Assembly (NCBI GenBank): GCA_026686845.1
Contig: JAIVEN010000015.1
Span: 3,363,001-3,427,000 of the forward strand
DNA: 64,000 nucleotides
Source of the DNA: Adenanthera pavonina
Lineage: Eukaryota > Streptophyta > Magnoliopsida > Fabales > Fabaceae
Direction: 5' to 3'
The position numbers and the translations under genes are program-made. This document shows positions 11,133 through 24,079 of this stretch, piece by piece. The notes below the pieces were generated by a model. It worked only from the letters and a program-made list of their open reading frames with translations, had not been told where the DNA came from and did not search any database. Position 1 is the stretch's first letter, and every line of letters begins with the position of its first letter.

Positions 11133-13639
11133 GTCTATCCAAACTTCTAAAGGCTTCTGTCTTCCCCCTTTCGGACTCAACGCTTCATCTAATGGAGATG
11201 GAGTATAGTTCGAAGCTTCAATATATTGTTCCCCTCCTTTATTGAATGTCGTTGCATATCTCTTGAAAGATTTTTAGTTTTTCTTAAAATTAAAAAAAGG
11301 AGGTTTTTGACTAGGTTTATAAAGGTGCGTTCATTTATCATCACTTCAAAAAGGAAGGAAATATATAAGAAAAGGAAATTAAGGCAACATTTCACATATA
11401 AGGATGAGCAAACACTTCAATGACGAAGGATGAGAGCCGTCTGGGTTCACAAATTAAGGCAAAGCTAGGAAATACATATGCAAGTAACGTCTTCAAATAA
11501 TTTCAGAGGTTTGTTGAGAATCGTGGTTGAAGGAAAGCCGAACCGCCGTGGAGGAAGATGATGGAATCAGCCATGGAAGACGACGGAAAGCCATGGGATA
11601 CTCAACAGAATGCTCGAACAGCAAGCTGGAAGGTGACGACGGCTGGAGATAGTGGGACGATTCTGGAAGCTGATGGAGGACCGAATTTCTGAAGCTCGTG
11701 AGGGGTGGGTAAGGTTTCCTGTTTTTTATTTAATTGAATGGCTAGGATTTCTTATGCACGAACGGTCAGGATTTTCTCACTTGATCTGGATGACATGGCA
11801 AAATCTGGAGCGCCCATGGCTTCAACGATAACAATTGCGCTACAGCAGCGCGCAAAGCAGGCTGCATGTCACTGAATGATGCGCAGTGGATCCAGATCCC
11901 TCACCAATATTAATAAAAGTGCAGGCTTAGCACAGGAGTTGGTAGCTCTCATGAATTTGTTGGGCATTGAAATTAATTTTTACACATCCTTCTAACTTAA
12001 TGCTAAAACTTTCACCATTAATTCAATGGTGCTTAATTATTATTCATATTTTAATTAATTTTTATTTATAAAAATAAAAAAATTGGTTAATTTATTAAGA
12101 TCATAACTAAAATAAATTATTTAATACACTAAGCATAAGTTATTTGTCCATTATAATCAAATTAAAACAACTCTTTAAAAAGACTCTTATATTTAAGGTT
12201 AGAAAAGTATAAATAAATTTTTTTTGGAAAAATGACCGCTAAGATGGAATGAGGCAGTATAAGTGATTAACTTTAATGAAAAAAAAAAATTTTTCTCGCC
12301 CATACAGAAACACGTGTGCTTGGAGTTTAAAAAGATTCAATCTTTTAATAATTTTAGTTATATAAAAAAAGTTTTGGCCGATACAAAAAGATTTATTAAG
12401 AAAAGGAAAAATAAAAAAGTAAAAAAAATTAAGTTAAAATTATAACTAAAATTAAAAGATTGAATGAGAAAAGCCTTCATAATAATTATAAAATTAATTT
12501 ATCATAAAAATAAATCTATATATATATATCAGTTTGACCCAAGCTAGCCAACACCTCGATTCAGTTTGGTCCTGTTGGGCCCTTTCTTAGTTTGGTTTTC
12601 ACTTGACCTGATGGGAAGAAAGAAAGATTGAGCCAATTGAGCAGGTGAACAGCCTTTGTCACAGCGAATTATTTTATTCACAAATTCTAAACAATATAAC
12701 TTATTTTCTAATTTCATAAAATGCACGAAGATCCACCGAGTTTTGTTAGAAAGGAATCACTTTGTTACATTAAGATAATACAGTTTAAGAAAATACCAAA
12801 AAAAAAAAGTTGTGTTTCCGCTCATTTGCTTTCTACTACGACATTTCTCTTACTGCAATAGTTACAAAATATTGCTAATTTATTTTCTTAATCTTTTTTT
12901 CCCCCTGATTCGCTCTTTTGTTCTTTTCACATAGACTTAGAATGTGAACATGAGTTTTAGTATGATAAAAATTCAATGCTATGATTTCCAGAAAAGAAAA
13001 AGTATAAATTATTGTGAATGTTAGATGGCATGTCATGAGTGTTAACATTCCATTTTAGAGAGATGCTGTTTATCTAAGATTATTTAGACCAATATTATCA
13101 AAATTGGATCGAACTAGATAAGAACTAGATAAAATCGGTAAAACTAGTGCTAGAATTGGATTGAAATTTTACAAAATCAATTAAAAAAGAATCAGTGAAA
13201 AAAAGAAAGAAAGAAGGAAGGAAAGAAAGAAAACTGACCAAGTTACTCATTCAATTTGTTCATTTTTTTTAGTTGTTAGTACAATATAGCATAATTTTTC
13301 AATAAATTCTTTTTTCCTGATTCTAACACTATATAATTAAGATTATGTTTTCTTAAACCACTAGGTATCTAGTAGTCATATTGAACTCTGACTAATCTAG
13401 TTCGAGTCAGGTAATACTACATACAAGAGGGGCAAAGCTTTCCCAACAAATATTTAATGTATCTGTGTGCTTGGGCTCAAACTCAAGACTATTGGTTAAT
13501 TTAACGCAACCTTTAACTAACTGAGTTACACACTCATCAGTACTATATAAGCATTATTTTTTGCACATATTTACAAATAATTATACATGTACTTAATGAA
13601 TACTATGATGATCAATTGATAGTTTATTATTTTGAATTC
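11133..13639. other. Gene-free DNA
   Basis: 11500-11900 is GC-richer (gccgtggaggaag, tgcgctacagcagcgcgc) and shares 'gcgcagtggatccag'-like text with about 9340-9375, so it may be part of an older element. 12540-12700 has isolated mixed-composition sequence. A (GAAA)n-type tract lies at about 13197-13233. No gene supported. Confidence 0.45.
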
Positions 13640-16600
13640 AATCAATGTGTGACCTTTGGCCGGATTGTAACACCTTATTCTCAAACACCTCCAAACTTGA
13701 CTAAAAATTTCAAAAAACCAATTAAACACAGCCCAAACATCTCAAATTTACTTTCCAAAACCTCAGAGCAGCGAAAAACACCACAAAACACCTCGAGAAA
13801 CACCAAAATAGCATAACAGTACGTAGGGCTGTGGCCGCTATAGTACCGCTATGGCTTTGGAGCCCTCTAGTTTGCTGGTGCCGCACGCCCCTTTGCTGAT
13901 GCAACATCAGCAAAGTTCTTCCTTCAGGATGAACTTTCAATGCGTATAACTTTATGTTCCAACCTCTGATTGATTTGATTTCAGCTTCTACAAGTCAATC
14001 TCGTCTCAATCTATCTATAGATACTAGTTTCATCTCAATCCATCTCTGTATAGAGATTTTGGATACCTGACACTGTTTTAGCCACTTTTTAACCAAAACT
14101 CACAACTCACAACTTTCATTTATCACCAAAGGCAATTTGACCATTCAGGACCATTCACACAGGTCTAAAACCACCTAATCAACTTGTTGAAAGAGATTTC
14201 ATCTCAAAGAAACCCCTCCTCTGAGATTTGACCCCTAAATTAACATGATGGGCTACTTGCTTCGAAACACACCAATAAGGCTCAAATCTACTCTGGGCTC
14301 ACACACACAATATTACTATACAGACTTCCCAACATCGAAAACCATACATGCACATCATATGCCATATAAATCCACATACATATTACCAACAACATCAATA
14401 CAACCATCAAATTCCTCATATCCATTACAACATACTATTCTACTTAATATAACATACATAGACAACACAAATACTACCAAGACTTAGATATTCCCACATC
14501 TGGTACGCTACTCCCTTACCTTCTCTAGACTAGTGCCAGAACCTTCACCTAAAATGTTAGTTCATGGGAAAGCAGTGTGAGATAAAGTCTCAGTAATCAA
14601 GGACTACCACACACATATATATACATAACCCACACAATCTCATGAATAAAATATGAAATGAAATGCATATCTCCCTTACACACAGCTAGAACCACAAACT
14701 ATCATCATAACAGAACATTTCGTATAGGTAATTCCATTCTAACAGTCGATGAAGACTGATTCTGGAACATCACCAAGCTCATCTCCTATTAGTACATCCG
14801 GTCAAAGGTAACACTAATGTTCAGATTGTGGTTCTCCTTCTCCTTTCGCACCACAAATTGACAGTGATTTAGGGAAGGTGCAGTCCATTACGCGTCTTTC
14901 CCTCCTGACCATAGGAGGCGATTAAGCCGTAGGGATGCTATCCTTATCCTCCCTAATCATATATCATATCATATCATCACCACCACCCAATCCACCATAT
15001 ATCTCACAATGTTATGTGGTGATACTTATATTATAACATCGTACAATCATCATCATCATGTTTCACAATGTCATGCTATACATCATGTTATGTCACATCA
15101 TCATCATCATCATCATCTCTAATCGTCATCATAATCATTATATTTTATGTGTCTAGCCGTGTGCATACCACGATATAAAGATAAACCATACACACACATA
15201 TCCATATCATGATATGAACGGAAACATGTATACATATATACATATATATATCGTAACATATAATATAACAATAAAAACACCTGGTTACCTTAGGTTATCT
15301 AATCCACACACGCGCGATTCCACGAGCTTCTCAAGTTGTCCAACACACTCGAATCCCTTTCGGTCAACCAAACAATCTTTATATTACCATAATACCTCAA
15401 TTAACACAATATACTTTGGTTTCCCAAATGCCTCAACTGAAAATAACCTAGGGGTAAGCTTAAATCATGCATATTCCCTTCAAAACTCATACTCAAGGAT
15501 CATACAGACCAAATCACACTCCATTAATCCTATTTCATCCATTTTAATCTATGGATTTCGGCCCAAACTGAAAATCCCAACATATACCCGATAAAACCCA
15601 ACTCAAAACTAAAGAAAATAGAGAGGGAGGAGTAGGGATCATTTATCAACAAGAATCCAAGCTCCCAAAGGTCAGAAATCACTTCCAAGGGCCGAGAATT
15701 GCAAACCCTAGCTCTGCTTCTTCTTTCTTCCTCTATTTCTCTCTCGCACTTGCGTCCTCGGCTGAACTGAAATATTTCTGATTTAAACGAAACTGAGGCC
15801 TGGTGCCGCGGCAGGGGGTAAGTTTGTTGCAGCGCGAGTGCCCTTGATTGGAGAAATATTTCAAAATTTATAGCTTACTTGCTGCAGTGGCCCTACCTTG
15901 CGCCGTGGTGTGGAGCTCTTCCTGCCTCTACTTGAACCTTTCCTTCATCCTGGCCTTCTGGTTCTGCACACAATGCCAAAGACGCTTGGTTAGCTAGGGA
16001 CAATGCAATGACGATTGTTACACAGGTTGCATTAGTGTAAAGTGAGCTTGGTGATATCCTGGAATCAGTCTTCACCGACTATTGGAAGGAAATTTCCTAT
16101 ATGAAATATCCTGTTATGACAATAGCTCATGGTTCTAACTGTGTGCGAGGGAGATATGAATTCCATTTCGTACTGTAGTCATGAGATTGCATACAACAGC
16201 TCGTGGTTCTAGCACTAGTCCAGAGAAGAAAAGGGAGTAGTGTACTGGACGTGTGAATATCTAAGTCTTATTAGTATTTGTGTTGTCTATGTATATTATG
16301 CTATGTACGATAGCGTATTGTAATGGATGTGAGATTCTGAATGGTTCTATTGATGTTGCTGGTATAATATGGATGTGGATTTATGTTAAGTATAATGTAT
16401 TGTGATGTATGTATGGAAGCGCGTGTGAGCTTAGAGTGGATTTGGGCCTTATTAATGTGTTTTAGGGCAAGTAGCCCATTATGTCAATCTGTAGTTCAAG
16501 AGGGTCAAATCTTAGAGGAGAGGTTTCTTTGAGATGAAACCTCTTTAGATAAGTTGGTTAAGTGGCTTAGGACCTGTGTGAATGGTCATGAATGGCCAAA

Positions 16601-17086
16601 TTGCCTTTAGTGGCAAATGAGAGTTGTAAGTTGTGAATTTTGGTCAAAAAATGGGTAAAACGGTGTTGGATATCCAAATTCTTCATATGGAGATGGATTA
16701 AGATAAAATTGGTGTTTATGGATAGATTGAAACAAGATTGACTTGTAAGAGTTGGAATCAAATCAATCGGATGTCGGAGCATAAAGTTATGCATGTCGGA
16801 AGTTTACCCAAAAAGTTGAATTTTTAATATGCCATCAGTAAGGGGATGCCACAATGCCAGGAAGCCAGACTGCAGCGCCTGTGAGTCCGAGGGCATTAGA
16901 GCTGCGGCGGTACTGCAGTAGCCGCGGCCCTGCACAGTGTTTTTGTTGTTCTAGTGTATCTCAGAGTATTTTGTGGTGTTTTCCGCTACTTTGATATTTT
17001 GGAAGGTAAATTTTAGATGTTTGGGTTGTGGTTGGTTGGTTTTTGAAGTTTTTGGTCAAATTAAGAAGTGTTTGGGAGTAAGATGT
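13640..17086 (-). mobile_element. LTR (minus sense) split by a nested LTR
   Basis: The left scrap 'gtgtgacctttggcc' (about 13650) and the right part starting 'gcattagtgtaaagtgagcttgg' (16028) are contiguous in the related LTR at 24368-32921 (about 31670), so the LTR at 13666-16022 sits inside this one. The right part runs to 'agatgttaaa' at about 17086, a mutated LTR terminus (expected GTTACA). The left part is truncated at about 13640, with no matching outer duplication. No coding capacity. Confidence 0.65.
13666..16022 (+). mobile_element. Solo LTR, about 2.36 kb, nested in an opposite-sense LTR
   Basis: It begins TGTAACACCTTATTC and ends ATTGTTACA, the TG...CA ends typical of plant Ty3/Gypsy LTRs. 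The 5-mers outside (CGGAT at 13661-13665, CAGGT at 16023-16027) agree at 3 of 5; the related uninterrupted LTR has CTGGT there, so a decayed duplication is plausible. It carries the family's inverted repeat near 15166-15215 and an (ATC)n-rich stretch at about 15040-15130. There is no internal domain, hence solo. Open frames inside are chance. Confidence 0.75.
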
Positions 17087-18363
17087 TAAATATTGCCTCT
17101 TCTGAGTAGTCCTGGGAAGTATTGTTGGTATGTAGTATCGTGAGAGCTGTATACACGTCCTGCGAGAGGTGGATAGGTGTCATGAATGGTTTAGATGTGT
17201 GATGATGTTGTAGACCCCGGTATGGGTCATCATTGTTGGGAGTGTGTCTATGAGCCGGATCACCTGTATGTGGGAGCCTAAAGGTGGTTTTGGGCCATGT
17301 ATATGAGTTTTGGGCATATAGTCCATTATGTGGTTTTGGGGTTCAAGGGGTCAATTCTCGGAGGAGATGTTTCTCCAGGTAAAATCTCTTTAGACAAGTT
17401 AGTTGAACCAAATAAGAACTGAGCAAATGGTTCCTGGGTGTCCATTTGCCTTTAGTGGCAATTGGAGATGATACGTTATGGGTTTTGGTCAAAAAGTGGT
17501 CAAAACGGTGACAGACGCTTAAAATCTCCATATGGAGGTGGATTCAAGTGAAATTGATGTCCATGATTAGATTATGATAAGAGTGACCTATAGGAGTTAG
17601 AATCAAGTAAATCGGAGGTCGGAGCACGAAGTTATGCGCGTCGGAAATTGACCAAAAAAATCAGCATTTTGCTAATATGGATTCTGATGCTAATATGGAA
17701 GTGTGTCTATGAGCCGGATCACCTGTATGTGGGAGCCTAAAGGTGGTTTTGGGCCATGTATATGAGTTTTAGGCATATAGTCCATTATGTGGTTTTGGGG
17801 TTCAAGGGGTCAATTCTCGGAGGAGATGTTTCTCCAGGTAAAATCTCTTTAGACAAGTTAGTTGAACCAAATAAGAACTGAGCAAATGGTTCCTGGGTGT
17901 CCATTTGCCTTTAGTGGCAATTGGAGATGATATGTTGTGGGTTTTGGTCAAAAAGTGGTCAAAACGGTGACAGACGCCTAAAATCTCCATATGGAGGTGG
18001 ATTCAAGTGAAATTGATGTCCATGATTAGATTATGATAAGAGTGACCTATAGGAGTTAGAATCAAGTAAATCGGAGGTCGGAGCACGAAGTTATGCGCGT
18101 CGAAAATTAACCCAAAAAATCAGCATTTTGCTAATATGGATTCTGATGCTGTCGCCGCGGCCCAGCAACTTGGCTGCAGCATGAAGCCTTACTACCCTGC
18201 TGAGTCTGCAATGGTACTGTAGCAGGCTACGGCCTCATCTCGTTCTGGTGCTTTTCTGGTGTTTTCCCGCTATTAATGTTTTGGGAAATGAATTTGGGCC
18301 GCGTTTGGCTAATAATTAAAGAAATTGGTCAAGTATAGAGGTTTGCTTTGATAAGGTGTTACA
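17087..18363 (-). mobile_element. Partial LTR (minus sense) ending next to the subtilase gene
   Basis: It starts mid-LTR ('cctgggaagtattgttggtatg', compare about 32085) and ends AAGGTGTTACA, a proper LTR terminus in minus sense. It contains a 459-bp tandem duplication. The far end lies about 290 bp downstream of the subtilase stop codon. Confidence 0.7.
17242..18150. repeat. 459-bp tandem duplication inside an LTR
   Basis: The sequence starting gtgtgtctatgagccggatc occurs at 17242 and again at 17701, a period of 459 bp, and stays nearly identical to about 18150 with only a handful of differences. Other LTR copies in the window have this segment once, so the duplication arose within this copy. 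The junction at about 17692-17700 repeats the word 'ctaatatgg'. Confidence 0.9.
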
Positions 18364-18543
18364 CTTTGTGTACTTAAAATTAGATACTATAATTTTTATA
18401 AAGATGAAAGACCTGAACATGACACAATTAACAAAAAGGGGAAAAAATAGAAACGAAAGGGGATCCAAAAGGTAGAAATCATAGCAGTAAAACAGAAGCC
18501 AAATTAAGTTGGTTTGGGAGGACCTATAGAGTAGACTCGTCAC

Positions 18544-18549
18544 TTTATT
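18544..18549 (-). promoter_or_regulatory. Candidate poly(A) signal of the subtilase gene
   Basis: Minus-strand AATAAA, about 103 nt past the subtilase stop codon; spacing is suitable for a plant near-upstream element. Confidence 0.4.
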
Positions 18550-18651
18550 TTAATATAACAAAGTTCCGTAAATTCACACATTTGAACGCAAACACACTAA
18601 CACTGCCTCACGCTATCTTACAAACACACTGGATTGGTAATATTGAAATCT

Positions 18652-21513
18652 CTACATAGTCATTTTGTGATATTTCGGGATTACAATAGGACTCCTGACT
18701 CTGTGCCTGCCATCAGTCCATGTCAACTCCCCAAATGAAGGCCTTAAATTCTGGGTTGAACCCGTTGCCTGCAAAATGACCTGATAACTCTTCTTTTGGT
18801 TTGTCCTCTGAAAAGTCAGAGTATATGGCAAAACGAGAACCTTAAATCCTGGTGGGGCTTTGACGTTTACAGAATAAGTGCTTGGAGGCCCAACATTTGT
18901 TACAGTACGAGTGACATTTACAGGTTTCACACCCAGAAAAGGCAATGTGATGGAAGGGTAGTTGAAATCTTGTAGCCTGTAAGACCTTGGACATTTGTAT
19001 GGCCTGTTATAATTAATGGATACGACTATTCTTTCCTCGTAAGCTGAAGCACATAACAAGTTCAGGTAGTCAGAAGCCTTCAGATCATAAACAAGCCCAG
19101 GGTCCATTGCAAGGTTAGGTCGCACATATCCTGAACCATAATGAAATGGAGTCGCCACTCGATTATCATTTTCATCCCGAATTGGTCTATTGGTATTATC
19201 CCTGGTGGTTGCTGGATGGGCATATATATAAATTTTATAGTTGTTAGAAATACTTGTAGTTAGTAAGGAAACAGGAAAAAGCAAACTGTAACCATGACAA
19301 GAGCTTCATGTAAGTCATACCAGTGGTCATGATTGCTGATTTGATAGCCGCTGGACTCCAATTAGGATGGCGTGTTTTGAGAAGACCAGCAATGCCGGCG
19401 ACATGAGGGCATGCCATGGAAGTTCCTGACAGAATATTATAGTCAAAGTGACCTTCATCTGATTCTAGATTGGTGGGACTTGCAGCAAGTGAATAAGCGG
19501 CAATTATATTTTGACCTGGCGCGGTTACGTCTGGCTGAAATAATTAAGAAAACAATGTTATTAACGTTGCACTTGACTGAGGGAGTTAGATGGTGTGATA
19601 ATGGATAACCTTGAGAATTGATGGCATAATAATGTTGGGTCCTCTCGATGAGAATGCAGAAACTTTAGGAGCTGGCCTTGTTGGTATGAATGTTTTTGCG
19701 TTACTCAAGAGTGCCAGAGGGTTCCTGCAACATATGAAAAAATGAAGCCCTGTCATTCCAATTATTTTGAAAACAATTTCATATGGATTGGCGTACGTAT
19801 GAGAAAGATGTATAACCATTACCTGTTTTTGTATATATAATTTTCGGAATCAAGATCATTCGCATTCTCAGGAATATTGGAAGTATCTACAACTTGAGCG
19901 TCAGCTGTAGCTGTATTCAATTCCTTATTACTTTGCAATATCATTTGCACTGCACCTGCACGCTTTGCTTCAGCGCCCTTGTCTACAGGCCTTAGGATCC
20001 GGCCTCTTTGGCACACCAATATGCGGCCCCTTACTTTGTTAGGATCAAGTGTTCCAGGCATGCAAAGCTGACTGCAAGAGGAACCAAAATGTGCGTATTC
20101 ACCCAAATATGATAAACATTTGATAGTTTGACAACAACCATAGCAGCAGCAGCAACCTTATCTCACTAAGTGATGACAGTTACATGTATGCCATTGGATA
20201 TTTGATGGATAACAGACCATGAAAATTGAACCAAGAATAATGGGGAAACTCATTCTTACGCATTTACAAATGTTGCAGTAGGAAGCCTGACATTTCCAGC
20301 AATGACCACAGGAATTAACCGCTGAGATGTGGAGTTTGTGGCAAGACTGGTCCCCTGTTCGTCCAAGTTATTATAAGCAATGAATGAACAAAAAATTAAC
20401 ATTATAAGTCTATTGTTCTGAGCAACGCTAGAAGCAATACCTTTATGCGTAGGCCATTGCCAAGAGTAATATTATCACTGAAGTCCCTGTCTATTGAGCC
20501 CGAGGCAATAGTGAAGATCCAAGGTGCCACATTTGTGACAGTCTCAAGTTCTGGTCCGCGATTACCCGCCGAGCAAACAACTATTATACGTCTGGCAACT
20601 GCATGGAAGGACCCTATGGAGATCGCATTCGTCAACATTTGATTAATATCTGGAACACTGAGACCAAGCGACACTGAGAGCACATCAACGGCATCATCGA
20701 TAGCTTGGTCGAAAGCAGAAAGCACATCTTCATCAGTGCAATCTTTAGCATTATCACGACCCCAGCAAACTTTGTAAACCGCAAGACGAGCTCTTGGGGA
20801 TCCTCCCTTGGCAGTGCCATTTCCGTTGTTAAGAACACTTACGTTTCGCACGAAGTTGCCACCGGCGGTTGACAGGGTGTGGGTACCATGCCCTACGATG
20901 TCCCGTGCACTAATTCCACTTGATGCACCAAGGCTTCCATGTTTTATCTGGTAGCCTTTGTAGAAGTTTTTTGCTGCAATTAGCTTCCTATTTCATGAAC
21001 ATGCCACATGTGAAAACATATACACGGATCGCTCCAGCTTTTCTTCAAAATTTGTAGGTATACAAATATTTATTATATATTATTTTAATTTATATAATAT
21101 TTCATGTATAACAAAGAAATATTTTACTTGTGTATATTTGAATATCATATCATATTTATTGAATATACAAAAATAATAAAAATGTTTTGAAATATAATAA
21201 AGGGTACGTAGTAAAAAAATAAAGTTATATTTTTTCTTATTAAATTTAACAAAGTAATATATTTAAGTTAATGGTATTTGTTTTAATAAAAAATTAAAAT
21301 TTAACTGAAGTGTAAAATAATTTTCTTTCAGGAGGAATTTTTAAGTAATTTTAATAATTTCAATAAAATTAAAAAATATGTACTTTTAAGAAATCAGTGA
21401 TTTCAAATTTTAATTATAATATAATTCGAATACTATACATTTTCCTTTTTTTGGTTTTTTTTGGGGGCGGGGCGGGGCGGGCGCGGTGAATACCATACAT
21501 TCTCAAAATGAAA

Positions 21514-21551
<38 letters not shown>

Positions 21552-22109
21552 TTGATCGAACCTGTTGCAAAGAGTTCTGTTAGTAGGGCCAGACAAACTG
21601 TAAAGCTCACATTTTGATCCTCCGCGCCATTTTCTGGGTATGGGACCGTAATTATCGTCTCGGAAGCTTCTGGATTCCGGCCAAACGCCTATTCAATAAG
21701 AGATTATTTAAAAAACAATGTGGTTAATCTCGTGTATCCGCACAAAATTGAAAATAATTCACAATATTTATAATTTTGGAAGAGTACATTTGAGGAACGT
21801 GTCCAATTGTGCTAAAAAACACTTGTTTACATCAAAGTTGTTTAGAAAAAACTAGTTATATCTCTCTAGCTAGTTCAATTTTTATCTCCAGAATCTAATC
21901 TTAAAGTTGAGCAATATTTTCTTAGCTTTGAATTTCTGGCAAAATTTATAAAAATCGAGGTAGCTCAAAAGGTATAAATTATATTCTTATTAACTAGACC
22001 GATCTTCATTCACTTCCTAAAGTTTAATCTAATAAAAAGATATGTGGATGACAGAGCATCTACATTTTCAATAGCAAATATGATAGGTCTCGCTCTCAAC
22101 ATGCAGATA

Positions 22110-22143
<34 letters not shown>

Positions 22144-23341
22144 GAAATAATTAATCACCAGTATCAATGCTGCCAATAATCACATTTTGACCAAATCTGC
22201 CTTTGACCCAAGCAGAGTCTGGTCTAACTCTCCCATTTTTTTCTTGTCCGAGAAAACCCCATGACCTGGTTGTGTGCAGCTGATGCGATTGACTCAAGAA
22301 CACCGACACTACTTTTGGATTTTCTGCATCAATTTTCCGAACAGTTTATGTAAATCAGTGTTTAATAATGAAACAGAGTGTCTTAAGATAATGATGAAGA
22401 TGAAGATGAAGATGGCAAATGCTAATGGGTTCATGAGTATCTTCTCACTCTTGATCTCTGCTGCTTCTTCGTCTTCAAGTAATGCAGCAAAGCCATTGAT
22501 GTGTCGGTTGTATGAGTAGAATATAGCTTCTTTTGCTCTCTCATGGCTGTCAAATCAAACATGTGACTACTAAAATAAGGGAAAACATAGGATTCTTTCG
22601 TTTTTTTAATGTAAAATAATTGAAATTTTAAATGAAATTTAATTTTTCAATTAATTTATAGTGTTATAATTGTTTATAATAATATGCTTTTATTTTCGAT
22701 AAAAAAAATCAAATCGTTTAAATTGATTGGAGGAACAAGATTGACTCAAATAAGTTTTTTTTTAGAAAAGAAAAAGAAAATTCCCTCTAAAAAAGTAGCC
22801 TCAGAATAACAAACACAACAGAACACAAAATTTGACAAGATCCAGCATGATAAATTATCTCTTAAACGAAAAGAGATGGAGAAAAACAAATGGAATCAAT
22901 AAATAATAAAAAATAACTAAAAATAGTTAGTTAAAGTTGTTCAACACTTGAAAAACAGTTCGTATTCATGGACCTTCAAGCCCAAAATATTAACATGAGT
23001 TTAAGGGACATATATACCTTCCTAAGACGGAGCCAAGCAAATCATAATGGGAACTTGTGGCAAAGTCCATATCAGCAGAGGAAGGTTTCGGTCCATGAGA
23101 ATGCGATCCCAAGTATACAATGTAAGACTACAAAAGAGAAACGAAAACGAAAACAGTGGGGTGGAATTAACACTTGCGTGCTTGACGACGATGACGACGA
23201 TAGGAATATTAAAAGAGGAGGAATAATTTTGATCAAAAGCTTGCTTGCCTTTTTAATGGCACAGGCAGGTTGCTGCAACTGTAAGAAGGTGCAAAGCAGA
23301 AATGATGGAAGAAGAAGGCGAAACATAGCTGAGCCTTCCAT
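18652..23341 (-). CDS. Subtilisin-like serine protease (SBT5.3/AIR3-type subtilase), 11 exons
   Basis: This is a secreted S8 protease expected to act in the cell wall; plant subtilases mature precursors or remodel wall proteins, and the substrate here is unknown. Exons on the minus strand: 23341-23249, 23127-23018, 22546-22449, 22323-22159, 21688-21562, 20987-20441, 20354-20260, 20071-19823, 19724-19610, 19534-19321, 19211-18652. They join in frame to 790 codons, the usual length. Residues 1-28 form a signal peptide. An I9 prodomain follows (SYIVYLGSHSHGP ... VVSVFLSQSHQLHTTRSW). Then come Asp154 (IIGSIDTGVWPES), His231 (GHGTHTLSTAGG), oxyanion Asn340 (CSAGNRGP), a PA-like insert, and Ser572 (SGTSMACPHVAG). 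The C-terminal Fn3-like domain includes VNVTRTVTNVG. All introns are GT-AG except intron 1, which is GC-AG (AAG|GCAAGC). No stop or frameshift seen. The SBT5 subgroup is inferred from motifs. Confidence 0.92.
21463..21550. repeat. G-rich tract and (AAT)n microsatellite in subtilase intron 5
   Basis: 21463-21486 is a run of GGGG/GGGGC blocks in an A/T-rich intron (plus strand G-rich, so C-rich in the transcript). 21516-21550 is an (AAT)n repeat. The intron is otherwise ordinary, with GT and AG ends at 21561 and 20988. Confidence 0.85.
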
Positions 23342-23399
23342 TAATATTTCTTCACCTGATGAATGGTAGTAACCGAGAACGGCGACTCTGCTTCGTCTC

Positions 23400-23409
23400 T
23401 TTTTATAAA
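23400..23409 (-). promoter_or_regulatory. Candidate TATA box of the subtilase gene
   Basis: Minus strand reads ATTTATAAAAAG at about 23398-23409, roughly 60 nt upstream of the ATG at 23341. That would place transcription start at about 23370 with a short leader. Inferred from motif and position only. Confidence 0.45.
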
Positions 23410-23410
23410 T

Positions 23411-24079
23411 CCATCTTCACGTATTTTGGAAGGGAAACTTCTCTCTCTTTTTTAAATGTAATAAAGAAAATGGACCTACCATTTTTTATTCATTTACTCC
23501 GATATATTCTTGTCCGCGTATATTAGTATTACTGTACATCTCCAAAGCAATAATGGAGTGTGGGGCAATACTTCTTTTAGATTTTTCATATTTTATTTTT
23601 TGTAAAAAAATACATCTCGGTCTCAAGCTATTTGCAATAAAGAAAAACGCACTGGCCTGTAACCAGCGCAGCTTACCATAGAATTTTATTCTATATAAAA
23701 AGACATTTTTTATATTATAAGAAGTTTAAAAAATAAGCTCTATTATTCAGAAATTGTATTGTGAATAATATAATTTGTTATAAATTTTATATTTTTATAT
23801 AGGTGTGTATATATGGAATATATAGAATAGGCATAGATATAGATTTTATATTTTTGTTATATAGAAATTCGTTTGTGTGACCCGCATGATACATAATAAA
23901 TTGAGAGAAATATTAAGCATAAAAATGCTATATTTTATGTTGAATATTTTTGAGTAAAATAATTAAACAAAAAGAGGAAACAAATAAAGACAATGCATAA
24001 ATACTTATGGGTGTATCGAGGATAATACAATACAATATGTTAGATATACTGATCTACTCATGAAACACGTGAGGCCTTG
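23411..24079. other. Upstream region of the subtilase, gene-free
   Basis: AT-rich. No gene or element recognised between the promoter region and the truncated LTR that starts at about 24080. Confidence 0.5.

Noticed and set aside
15040..15120. CRISPR-like array from ATC repeats
   Set aside because: Simple microsatellite in an LTR; no spacer structure, and the genome is a plant's.
15214..15594. 126-codon frame and other frames in the LTRs (14245, 46818, 47714, 48073)
   Set aside because: They lie wholly inside solo LTRs, are not kept open in the sister LTR copies, and have repeat-driven composition.
18652..20851. Subtilase as a pseudogene broken into pieces
   Set aside because: The apparent breaks are introns: all 11 exons join in phase with splice signals, and the catalytic residues are present.
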